A model generated the notes under the pieces. That model made no database searches. It saw only the letters and a list, made by a program, of their open reading frames with translations, and was not told the DNA's origin. Made by a program: the position numbers and the translations under genes. A DNA stretch of 32,341 bases from a bacterium (GTDB taxonomy: Bacteria; SZUA-79; Acidulodesulfobacterales; Acidulodesulfobacteraceae), in NCBI GenBank assembly GCA_021794475.1, contig JAJYQS010000111.1, positions 1 to 32,341 of the forward strand, given 5' to 3'. Shown here in pieces: positions 24,889 to 32,341 of this stretch. The stretch's first letter is position 1. Each line of letters opens with the position of its first letter.

Positions 24889-26418
24889 ATGAAATTAACA
24901 GAGTCTAATTATACCAAATTTTTTATGCTGTGTTCCGTTTTTTTAACAATCTCATTAATTCTTTCGTTATCCTATACTGCAGCTTCATACTCCGGCACAT
25001 TAAAGCTTTCAAAAAAAACGGGCTATACCTATGCCGAACATTCAGAAAACAAAAGCAATATTGGAAACTATCTTATTCCTGCATCTAACACCGCATTTAA
25101 AAAAACGTCTAAGATTATAAATAAAATTACAGGAATACGCAATAAATATATCAGTCTTAAACAGGCGCTAAAATTAGCTTTAGCAAATTACCCGGGTATA
25201 TTATCCAGCAAGTACAATTATCTTAATTATGTCTACTTGAATAACGAATCAACCTACAAATATTATCCTCAAATTTCAGCTAATGCCGGATTCACAAAAG
25301 AAACCGTCATGAATGTGAACAACACGGGAGAGGCTCAAACTATCGGAAACCAAGTGCTCATCCAAAACGTCAATCAAAATTATTTTATAAATAATTACAG
25401 CGGAAGTATTAACGCTACATTGGAATTATATTCTTTCGGTTCGCGTTATTACAATTATCTTCAGTCAAAATATAATATGCTAAGTCAGAAATATGCATAC
25501 AATCTCACTATTAATAACGATTTATACAATGTCGTATTTGATTTCGAATCATATTTTGAGGCTCAACAGTTAGAACAAGCGGACAGAGAAAATTTAAAAA
25601 ACGATGAAATTCAGTATAAGTCGGCTTACGCTTTTTATAAGGTAGGGACGGGAGACCTGCTTGACGCCGAAACCGCGAAGGCTACTATGGAAACGGCTAA
25701 AGCATCTTATATAAATTCTACTTTTAATGTAAAAATAGCAAAACTTGCGCTTTTAAATTCTATCGGCTTATCGCCTGAAAACGGTAAAAATGCGGTCAGA
25801 TACCATTTTGTAAATTCTGTGTCGTTTAAATCTTTTAAAACAAAATTAAAAAATCTGCTGTCAAAAGGGCTCAAACATAATCCTCAGCTAAAGCAGGCGG
25901 TTTTTGCGGTTAAATCATCTAACGCCTCGGTACGGCAGGCTGTGTCAGGCTATTATCCTTCTTTAAGCGCAAGTTTTAATTATACCGGAGAAAATTCATC
26001 TTTTCCTTTAAACAGAAACTATTCAGTCGGTATAGCCGTTAATATTCCTATATTTAACGGATTTTTGACGGAAAATCAGGTAGGAGCCGCAAAAGCTCAG
26101 TTAAATAGCAGCATCTGGAATAAACGTTTAGTTAAAAATAATCTGATATATGATGTCTCTAACGATTACTACAATATAATTAATCAATATTTGACGGCAA
26201 GGGCTCTGCGCCAATCCGTCGTGTCTTCAAAACTGGCTTATAAACTGGCTCTTAAGAGCTATCAGGTTGGCGTAGGCTCAATGGTGCAGCTTGTAACCGC
26301 AAACTCGCAATATATTACGAGCAAAACAAATTATATAAATGCAGAATTTACATATTTTTATGAAAAAGCTAAGCTGTATTCAGACCTTGGTCTGCTTATA
26401 CGCCACTATTTAAAATGA
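24889..26418 (+). CDS. tolC: TolC-family outer membrane efflux protein
   Basis: 509-residue outer membrane channel of the TolC/OEP family. A signal peptide covers about 1-33 (hydrophobic FFMLCSVFLTISLILSLSY, then small residues). Two OEP repeats follow. The first includes LKQALKLALANYPGILSSKYNY and the coiled-coil part around YEVGTG-like AFYKVGTGDLLDAETAKA. The second includes NPQLKQAVFAVKSS and LKSYQVGVGSMVQLVTANSQY. These are the paired helix-hairpin signatures of the family. It is first in a plus-strand operon with a periplasmic adaptor and an ABC transporter, which indicates a tripartite MacAB-like exporter. No Shine-Dalgarno is visible; an internal Met at codon 13 is an alternative start that would still leave a signal peptide. 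Confidence 0.92.
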   Translation: MKLTESNYTKFFMLCSVFLTISLILSLSYTAASYSGTLKLSKKTGYTYAEHSENKSNIGNYLIPASNTAFKKTSKIINKITGIRNKYISLKQALKLALANYPGILSSKYNYLNYVYLNNESTYKYYPQISANAGFTKETVMNVNNTGEAQTIGNQVLIQNVNQNYFINNYSGSINATLELYSFGSRYYNYLQSKYNMLSQKYAYNLTINNDLYNVVFDFESYFEAQQLEQADRENLKNDEIQYKSAYAFYKVGTGDLLDAETAKATMETAKASYINSTFNVKIAKLALLNSIGLSPENGKNAVRYHFVNSVSFKSFKTKLKNLLSKGLKHNPQLKQAVFAVKSSNASVRQAVSGYYPSLSASFNYTGENSSFPLNRNYSVGIAVNIPIFNGFLTENQVGAAKAQLNSSIWNKRLVKNNLIYDVSNDYYNIINQYLTARALRQSVVSSKLAYKLALKSYQVGVGSMVQLVTANSQYITSKTNYINAEFTYFYEKAKLYSDLGLLIRHYLK

Positions 26419-26523
26419 TTTATTTATTTAATTAATTATTTATTCAATTAATTAAATAGTTAGTTAGTTACCGGACAGTTTATAATTTATATAAATTTAT
26501 AATTTACGGAGATTTAAATTCTG

Positions 26524-27726
26524 ATGAAAAGCAAGAAAAAATTATACATGGTTATTATTATCCTTTTGATAGCTGTCGGTTTAGCAGTATATTTAATAAA
26601 AAAAACAGGCGCGCCGGCATATTCTTATGATTTATATAGGATAAAACCTATAACTATTCAAAAATCGGTACTGACGACCGGCACGATAAATCCTGTTAAC
26701 ACAATAAATGTAGGAGCTCAAGTTTCAGGTCTTATCAGCAAACTTGACGTCTGGTATAACACCAGAGTAAAGAAAGGGCAGCTTTTAGCAGAAATAGACC
26801 CTACAACGTTTATTGAAAGAGTAAATATGGATAAAGCGACATTATCATCGGCACAGGCAAATATCCAGAAACAGATTGCATTATTAAATTATGACAGACT
26901 AACCTACATCAGGGACAAAAAATTATGGGCGGAAAATTTAATATCCCATTCAACTGAACAAAATGCAAAAAGCATTTATCTTCAAGACATAGCTCAGCTA
27001 AAATATTTAAAAAGTATTGAGGCATCCGACGAATCCCAGCTAAAGATTGATGAAACAAATCTGTCATACTGCAAAATATATTCTCCTGTTAACGGCGTTG
27101 TTATAAATGTTGCGGTAGCGGTCGGACAGACCGTCGCATCAAGTTTTCAGACGCCGACGCTGTTTACGATCGGCGAAAATATAAGCAAAATGGAAATTGA
27201 TACGACAACAAACGAAGCAGACCTAGGAGGTATAAAAAAAGGGGACAAGGTTTCATTCACGGTATATGCATATCCCGATAAAACATTTTACGGATATGTA
27301 CATAACGTGCGAATTAATCCAACCACCGTTTCAGGTGTTGTAAGCTATAACGTCACTATTTTTTTTGACAATAAAAATCATTTACTTTTACCCGGTATGA
27401 CCGCTATACCTAAAATTTATATTGAAAAAAAATCGAATGTGATTGCCGTGCCGAATACGGCGCTGAGATTTGTTCCCGCAAATGAAAATAAATATATACT
27501 AAATAAAATTACCGATGAATTAAAATCAGGCGAGGGCGTAGTCTGGATTTTAGAGGAACAAAAGCCGGTCCCTGTTATTGTAAAATTAGAGATTAATAAC
27601 AACAGTTATACCGAAGTAATTTCAAAAAAAATAAAAATAGGTTCCGAAGTTATAACGGGACTAAATATGCCAGGCAATTTGCAAAATCAGCAGTTTCAAG
27701 GACCAAAAAGAAAAATGTTCTTTTAA
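26524..27726 (+). CDS. macA: MacA-like periplasmic adaptor (HlyD/RND membrane fusion protein)
   Basis: 400 residues with an N-terminal membrane anchor (about 6-25, MVIIILLIAVGLAVYLI). The lipoyl/barrel-sandwich half-motif VGAQVSGLISKLDVWYNTRVKKGQLLAEIDP is at about 61-91, followed by a helical hairpin (about 95-175) and the second half-motif YCKIYSPVNGVVINVAVAVGQTV. The beta-barrel and membrane-proximal domains follow. The adaptor bridges the inner-membrane transporter and TolC. GGAG lies 12 nt before the ATG, a long spacing. It lies about 105 bp after tolC and upstream of the ABC genes. The substrate is unknown. Confidence 0.93.
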   Translation: MKSKKKLYMVIIILLIAVGLAVYLIKKTGAPAYSYDLYRIKPITIQKSVLTTGTINPVNTINVGAQVSGLISKLDVWYNTRVKKGQLLAEIDPTTFIERVNMDKATLSSAQANIQKQIALLNYDRLTYIRDKKLWAENLISHSTEQNAKSIYLQDIAQLKYLKSIEASDESQLKIDETNLSYCKIYSPVNGVVINVAVAVGQTVASSFQTPTLFTIGENISKMEIDTTTNEADLGGIKKGDKVSFTVYAYPDKTFYGYVHNVRINPTTVSGVVSYNVTIFFDNKNHLLLPGMTAIPKIYIEKKSNVIAVPNTALRFVPANENKYILNKITDELKSGEGVVWILEEQKPVPVIVKLEINNNSYTEVISKKIKIGSEVITGLNMPGNLQNQQFQGPKRKMFF

Positions 27727-27874
27727 TTAGACATTGTTTTAGTTTAATTAAATTAAATATTAAACAAAATAGTAACCAAAAAAAAATTAATTGAAATTAA
27801 AATAAATAAATAAGAGAATGCGCAAAATATTAACTAAACTAAATTAAATTAACTAAATAATTTTTCATTAAAAA

Positions 27875-28570
27875 ATGGACGGCAATATAAACAAAACGGT
27901 AATAAGACTTGAGCATATAGGGATGATTTATAAAACAGGCACAATTAATTACGAGGCTTTGAAAGATATTAATCTAACTATATATAAAGGGGAGTTTTTT
28001 TCAATTATGGGCGCCTCAGGTTCCGGAAAATCGACATTAATGAACATCCTCGGCTGTTTAGACCAGCCTACTTCTGGAAAATATTTTCTTGAAGACGAAG
28101 ATGTTTCTACGTTAAGCAAAGACCGTCTAGCTGATATAAGGAATAAAAAAATAGGCTTTGTATTTCAGGGTTTTAACCTCATTCAGAGACTTTCTATAAT
28201 AGAAAATGTTGAATTGCCTCTGTTTTATGCCGGCGTACCGCATAAAGAGGCTAATATTGAAGCGAAAAAAGCTCTGCGTTTAGTTGATATTGCGGAAAAC
28301 AAAGAAAATAACTTCCCCAATCAGATATCCGGCGGGGAGCAGCAAAGAGTCGCTATTGCAAGGGCAATAGTTCACAATGCTTCAATAATTATGGCTGACG
28401 AACCGACAGGCAACCTTGATTCCGTGAGAAGCAACGAACTCATGTCTTTTTTTAAAAAAATAAACGATGAGAGAAATGTCACAATAATACTTGTTACGCA
28501 TGAACCGGATGTAGCCGCTTTTGCAAAAAAACATATAATAGTCAAAGACGGTCATATTGTTGACAATTGA
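27875..28570 (+). CDS. macB: MacB-type ABC transporter ATP-binding protein
   Basis: 231-residue ATPase of the MacB/LolD family. Walker A GASGSGKS is at 46-53, the Q-loop at Gln98, the signature ISGGEQQR at 151-158, Walker B IIMADEP at 171-177, the D-loop in GNLDS and the H-loop in VTHEP. In E. coli MacB this domain is fused to the permease; here the two are separate genes 34 bp apart, a common arrangement outside enterobacteria. No Shine-Dalgarno is visible before the ATG, and the 148-bp spacer upstream is A-rich repetitive sequence without a detectable terminator. Confidence 0.93.
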   Translation: MDGNINKTVIRLEHIGMIYKTGTINYEALKDINLTIYKGEFFSIMGASGSGKSTLMNILGCLDQPTSGKYFLEDEDVSTLSKDRLADIRNKKIGFVFQGFNLIQRLSIIENVELPLFYAGVPHKEANIEAKKALRLVDIAENKENNFPNQISGGEQQRVAIARAIVHNASIIMADEPTGNLDSVRSNELMSFFKKINDERNVTIILVTHEPDVAAFAKKHIIVKDGHIVDN

Positions 28571-28604
28571 TAATTAAATAAAATTAACTGATATAAAAAA
28601 AATC

Positions 28605-29825
28605 ATGAAATTTCCTATATTACTTGATATACAATCTGCTTTTAAAACTTTTGCGAGAAATAAAGCCAGGTCTTTCCTTACGACGCTCGGAATAATTATA
28701 GGCGTTGCATCGGTAATTGCTACGGTCAGCATAGGTCAGGGCGCATCGGCTTCGGTTCAGAGCGCTATTAACGCTCTCGGCTCTAATCTCCTAATAATCC
28801 TTCCAGGCTCGTCTAATCTCGGCGGCGTGCAGACAGGCTTCGGAGAACTGTCCACCCTGACTTTGCAGGATGCCAAGGCAATAAGGAAACTGCCTGCCGT
28901 AAAAACTGACGCGGCAAACATAAGAATGAATGAGCAGGTCATATGGAGAGGTAACAACTGGGGTACATCCGTTATGGGAACAAGTTCGACATTTCCCGTA
29001 ATAAAAAACTGGCCTGTAACTAAAGGCGAGTTTTTTGATAAGCAGCAGGATAATACAGCCGCAAATGTAGCGGTAATAGGAACGACTGTTGCGACACAGC
29101 TTTTCGGTCTTATGAACCCCGTCGGTCATATCGTTTTAATACATAATGTGCCGTTTAAAATTATAGGGGAATTAAAGGCTATCGGATTTAACGCATTCGG
29201 TCAGGACCAGGATGATATAGTAGCTATACCCATAACCACAATGATGGAAAAAATAGCAGGTATATCATGGGTGAATATCATTATGGTATCGGCAAAATCT
29301 AAAAAAGATACAGGGTTGGCTCAGAATCAAATAACCGCCCTTTTGAGACAAAGGCATCATATTCCCCCTCATAAACCGAACGATTTTTACGTAAGAAATC
29401 TAACTCAAATTGCTCAGACGGCCGGCTCAAGCGCTCAGATATTTACAATACTTTTAGCAGCCGTAGCAGCCGTTTCTCTGCTGGTAGGAGGCATCGGAAT
29501 TATGAATATTATGCTTGTATCTGTTACCGAAAGAACAAAAGAAATCGGCATAAGAATGGCGGTGGGGGCAAAAAAGAACGATATTCTGAAACAGTTTTTA
29601 ATTGAATCGTCGGTCTTAAGTCTATTTGGAGGAGTACTGGGGATAGGACTAGGCGTAGGTATATCCGATTTAATTTCGCTTATCTCGCCGCTTCATACAA
29701 TATTAACCATTGAACCTATTATAATATCTATTATATTTTCAGTGGCGGTAGGCGTATTTTTCGGCTTTTACCCCGCTTATAAGGCATCAAATTTGAATCC
29801 TGTCGAAGCCCTAAGATACGAGTGA
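28605..29825 (+). CDS. macB: MacB-type ABC transporter permease (FtsX family)
   Basis: 406 residues with the MacB architecture. The first membrane helix is TTLGIIIGVASVIATVSIG (about 26-44). A large periplasmic MacB_PCD domain covers about 50-270. Three C-terminal helices lie in the FtsX domain, including LLAAVAAVSLLVGGIGIMNIMLVSVTERTKEIGIRMAVGAK, whose TERTKEIGIRMAVGA coupling segment is highly characteristic. With the preceding ATPase it should act as a mechanotransmission pump that drives efflux through MacA and TolC. It ends 43 bp from the convergent mtaB stop. No Shine-Dalgarno is seen. Confidence 0.93.
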   Translation: MKFPILLDIQSAFKTFARNKARSFLTTLGIIIGVASVIATVSIGQGASASVQSAINALGSNLLIILPGSSNLGGVQTGFGELSTLTLQDAKAIRKLPAVKTDAANIRMNEQVIWRGNNWGTSVMGTSSTFPVIKNWPVTKGEFFDKQQDNTAANVAVIGTTVATQLFGLMNPVGHIVLIHNVPFKIIGELKAIGFNAFGQDQDDIVAIPITTMMEKIAGISWVNIIMVSAKSKKDTGLAQNQITALLRQRHHIPPHKPNDFYVRNLTQIAQTAGSSAQIFTILLAAVAAVSLLVGGIGIMNIMLVSVTERTKEIGIRMAVGAKKNDILKQFLIESSVLSLFGGVLGIGLGVGISDLISLISPLHTILTIEPIIISIIFSVAVGVFFGFYPAYKASNLNPVEALRYE

Positions 29826-29868
29826 ACACGTTTTTGTATTTTTGCTATATTTTCGCTATACTGCTATG

Positions 29869-31326
29869 CTATGCTTCAGCGATTTTTTTCAGGAACAGAA
29901 CATTGCATCTTCCTTCATTCTGTTCATACGAGCCGTCTTTTTCTATAAGCATACCTTCAAAAAAGGTATTTGGCGGGATTTCTTGGGCATGGCGTATTTC
30001 ATCCGTTTCATAATAATCTTGGCTTGCCGTTATTTCGTCTGAGCCGTATATTATATTTCCTTTTATATAATTTGAGCTTATTGCCTGGCCATTTGAAAGA
30101 CTTAAAAAACTTAGCGTTTTACCATAAAATTTTTTATGAAAACTATCTTTTTTGTTTAATGAAACATCCCTCAAAATCGCGGTCCTTTGTTTTATTATTT
30201 TTGGATTTATTTTAATTTTGCTATTCATAAGAAACGCCTCTGTTCCTTTTCTATCCGAATAGGAAAATATGTGCATATAATATATGTCCAATTTGTTTAA
30301 ATTATTTAGCGTTTCCGCAAAATATTCTTCAGTCTCTCCGGGAAAACCTGAAATTATATCGGTACCTATGGCAGCATCTTTAATTTTTGAATTTATTTTG
30401 TTTATTATAGCCAGATACTCTTCAAAAGTATAATTCCTTTTCATTGCGTTCAGAACCTTGTTTGAACCGCTCTGCAACGGAATATGGAAATGGTTTTGTA
30501 TTTTTTTACTGTTTGCCAGAATATTTATTAAATCGTCATTAAAATGAATTGGGTCAATAGAACTGATTCTTATTTTCACCGGAACATTCAGCTCTTCTAT
30601 GGCAACCAGCAGGGAATTAAAATTCTTTTCTGATTGAGTGTTAGAGCTGTTGTAAGAACCTATATTCATTCCTGATATAATAACCTCTTTAAATCCGGCT
30701 TTATAATATTCCCTTATCGAAGAGAGAACCTCATTAAAATTTAATGACCAGTGCGTCGGCCTTGCCTTAGGTATTATGCAGAATGAGCATTTTATATTGC
30801 ATCCTTCCTGTATTTTTAAATTGGCTCGTATTCTTTTTTGTGCGGATATAAGCGTTTTCTTTGTATCCGCAATATTATTATTAGTAGTATGCCTGTAATT
30901 GTTATAATTTGTCAGGATATTTAGTTTACTGACGTTATCTATTAATTTTATACCTGAATTGCTATATTCGGCTTTGAGATAAGTTTTTTTATTTAACTGG
31001 GCAAAGCATCCCGTAAGGATAATAGCGCTCAGCGGATATTTATTTTTTATTCTGTTGAGTATCCTTTTTGTTTCATTATCTGCTTTTTCCGTAACGGAAC
31101 ACGTATTGATAAGAAACAGGGGTATATGCATTTTACGTTCGTCAATTTTATGTATATTAGATGCATCGACAATATTAAACCCGCGATTTTTTAATAATGA
31201 TTCAAATTGACCCGCCTCGAATTGGTTTAATTTGCATCCTGAGGATATAACGGCACAGTTTGCTTCGCTGCCGTTCGATTTAAGTTTTAATATTTCACTG
31301 TCTAAATAATTTAAAAAATCATCCAT
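29869..31326 (-). CDS. mtaB: tRNA t6A37 methylthiotransferase MtaB
   Basis: 485-residue radical SAM enzyme converting t6A to ms2t6A at position 37 of ANN-decoding tRNAs. The N-terminal SSGCKLNQFEAGQ (28-40) is the MtaB/YqeV form of the MTTase motif rather than MiaB or RimO. Auxiliary-cluster cysteines are Cys31, Cys76 and Cys107; SAM-cluster cysteines are Cys176, Cys180 and Cys183 (CNIKCSFC). HFHIPLQSGSNKVLNAMKR and GTDIISGFPGETEEYF are conserved core motifs, and a divergent C-terminal TRAM-like region follows. About 22 residues precede the conserved start. An AGGT ribosome-binding site lies within a GGTCAA repeat array (31329-31400). It is convergent with the exporter operon and downstream of a cysteine desulfurase. 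Confidence 0.93.
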   Translation of the reverse strand: MDDFLNYLDSEILKLKSNGSEANCAVISSGCKLNQFEAGQFESLLKNRGFNIVDASNIHKIDERKMHIPLFLINTCSVTEKADNETKRILNRIKNKYPLSAIILTGCFAQLNKKTYLKAEYSNSGIKLIDNVSKLNILTNYNNYRHTTNNNIADTKKTLISAQKRIRANLKIQEGCNIKCSFCIIPKARPTHWSLNFNEVLSSIREYYKAGFKEVIISGMNIGSYNSSNTQSEKNFNSLLVAIEELNVPVKIRISSIDPIHFNDDLINILANSKKIQNHFHIPLQSGSNKVLNAMKRNYTFEEYLAIINKINSKIKDAAIGTDIISGFPGETEEYFAETLNNLNKLDIYYMHIFSYSDRKGTEAFLMNSKIKINPKIIKQRTAILRDVSLNKKDSFHKKFYGKTLSFLSLSNGQAISSNYIKGNIIYGSDEITASQDYYETDEIRHAQEIPPNTFFEGMLIEKDGSYEQNEGRCNVLFLKKIAEA

Positions 31327-31328
31327 TA

Positions 31329-31400
31329 CGACCTATTGACCTATTGACCCGTATTTGACCTGTTGACCGTATCGACCATATTTGACCATAATAACCCTAT
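31329..31400. repeat. TA(N)GGTCAA repeat array upstream of mtaB
   Basis: In minus-strand sense there are about eight units of the form TANGGTCAA (TATGGTCAAA, TATGGTCGA, TACGGTCAA, CAGGTCAAA, TACGGGTCAA, TAGGTCAA, TAGGTCG). Each is 7-10 bp, ending right at the mtaB start. Each unit contains AGGT- or CGGT-like bases, and the last supplies the ribosome-binding site. Confidence 0.7.
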
Positions 31401-31462
31401 TTGCACTATTTAACTATTCCTATTATCTGCTTATCTGCTGTCCGATTGTATATTCAGCTTAT

Positions 31463-32341
31463 TCACTGCAAAGACCTTAATTTAAGCACGGATTTTTTTA
31501 CAGCGTTTACCGCATATTCTATATCATCTTCTGTCGTCCATCTGCCTATGCTGAATCTTATAGCGGACTCTACTCTTGCGCCGTCGTATCCGTGGGCTTC
31601 AAGAACGTGGGATTTTACCAATGCGCCGGCATTACACGCAGAACCTGCGGAAGCGCTAATGCCGTAAAGGTCAAGATTAAATAACAGCATCTCGGCTTTT
31701 ATTCCGTCGATAGATATGTTTATAGTGTTTTTAAGTCTATTCACGGGATGACCGTTTAATCTGACATTGTCTACGGCAGAGAATAATTTATCCAGAAACA
31801 TAGAACCCAAAAAATTTATTTTTTTAAAATTTTCTTCCGCATTATTTTTAACTATTTCTAAAGCCTTTGCAATAGAAACTATGCCTGCAGTGTTCTCCGT
31901 ACCGCCTCGATAGCCGCGTTCCTGATGTCCCCCGTGTATTATAGGGTCAATTTTAATGCCCTTTTTAATATACAGCACGCCGTTGCCTTTCATAGCATAA
32001 AATTTATGCCCTGAGAAACTGCACATATCTAAAGGCGTATCTTTGAGAGAAAAATAATGTTTCCCGATAACCTGCACTACATCGCTGTGTACTGCAATAT
32101 TTTCATTTATTTTTTTTATTTCGTTTATAATATTTTTTAACGGGAATATTGTGCCCGTTTCATTGTTAACACCCATAATTGAAATCAAAACAGTATTTTC
32201 TTTGATTGACGACAATAAATCGTCCATGAGAAGCTCGCCGAAATTATTAATGCCTATATATGTAGTTTCAATACCTTGAGTTTCTAAGAATTGAAAAGTA
32301 TTTAAAACGGCATGATGCTCTACCGCCGTTGTGATAATATG
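31463..32341 (-). CDS. iscS: Cysteine desulfurase (NifS/IscS), start outside the window
   Basis: 292 codons are visible; the reading frame is open to the window edge (first visible residues HIITTAVEHHAVLNT), so the N-terminus is missing. PLP enzyme that takes sulfur from cysteine for Fe-S clusters and thio-modifications. Seen: the His of VEHHAV that stacks on PLP, HSDVVQVIGK with the PLP-binding Asp and Gln, the Schiff-base lysine in SFSGHKFYAMKG, and the catalytic cysteine in SAGSACNAGALVKSHVL with the longer loop of group I enzymes. An internal Met at 32227 is not the start, because conserved sequence continues upstream of it. The sulfur supplied would suit the Fe-S-rich and methylthiotransferase enzymes nearby. 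iscS versus nifS cannot be decided here. Confidence 0.93.
   Translation of the reverse strand, partial: HIITTAVEHHAVLNTFQFLETQGIETTYIGINNFGELLMDDLLSSIKENTVLISIMGVNNETGTIFPLKNIINEIKKINENIAVHSDVVQVIGKHYFSLKDTPLDMCSFSGHKFYAMKGNGVLYIKKGIKIDPIIHGGHQERGYRGGTENTAGIVSIAKALEIVKNNAEENFKKINFLGSMFLDKLFSAVDNVRLNGHPVNRLKNTINISIDGIKAEMLLFNLDLYGISASAGSACNAGALVKSHVLEAHGYDGARVESAIRFSIGRWTTEDDIEYAVNAVKKSVLKLRSLQ

Noticed and set aside
29826-29868. Bidirectional terminator between the macB permease gene and mtaB
   Set aside because: Only short CTATGCTATG-type repeats and T-runs are seen in the 43-bp gap; no stable hairpin could be drawn.
31463-32227. Cysteine desulfurase starting at the internal Met at 32227
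   Set aside because: The frame continues to the window edge with conserved NifS/IscS sequence (VEHHAVLNT), so the true start is outside.

Overview
The window is AT-rich bacterial DNA, by eye roughly one third G+C. It encodes HU, trigger factor, ClpP, ClpX, RimO, a TolC/MacAB-type tripartite exporter (so a Gram-negative cell) and a seven-gene HdrABC-Flx electron-bifurcation operon. Together these suggest an anaerobic or microaerobic deltaproteobacteria-like lineage, such as sulfate- or sulfur-metabolising bacteria. AT-rich acid-environment groups like Sva0485/Acidulodesulfobacterium would fit, but that placement is inference. All genes lie on the minus strand except the tolC-macA-macB block (24889-29825).

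Layout from left to right: (1) 1-985, probable remnant of an integrated element: a YafQ/DinJ-type toxin-antitoxin pair, a 28-codon fragment resembling an integrase N-terminus, short iterons, and tRNA-Val(UAC), whose 3' end faces the remnant. (2) 1143-5316, proteostasis block: tig, clpP, clpX and an HU gene, all read leftward. This is the familiar tig-clpP-clpX-(lon)-hup order without lon. (3) 5583-7766, a threonyl-tRNA synthetase with an archaeal-type N-terminal editing domain. It has a good promoter and a structured leader of about 180 nt. (4) 7794-15494, hdrC-hdrB-hdrA-flxD-flxC-flxB-flxA, bounded by a near-consensus promoter and an intrinsic terminator. The products should oxidise NADH and pass electrons through FAD and many Fe-S clusters to ferredoxin and a disulfide (heterodisulfide or a DsrC-like partner not in this window). 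(5) 15501-24697, rimO-addA-addB: a ribosomal protein S12 methylthiotransferase and a two-subunit helicase/nuclease for double-strand-break repair. All three carry Asn-rich low-complexity insertions. (6) 24889-29825, the plus-strand exporter operon. (7) 29869-32341, mtaB (tRNA t6A37 methylthiotransferase) and a cysteine desulfurase that runs off the window; the desulfurase could supply sulfur for Fe-S and methylthio chemistry.

Two window-wide peculiarities stand out. Most AT-rich spacers are built from their own degenerate short tandem repeat, often in a 10-bp register (also 7, 8-10 and 14 bp), and each spacer uses a different sequence. The same kind of short-unit expansion appears inside coding sequences of rimO, addA and addB as Asn/Asp/Thr-rich inserts, one of them between two catalytic residues of the AddB nuclease. 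This may reflect genome-wide slippage, or DNA-shape signals tolerated or used by the cell. No CRISPR array, rRNA, complete insertion sequence or prophage was seen.
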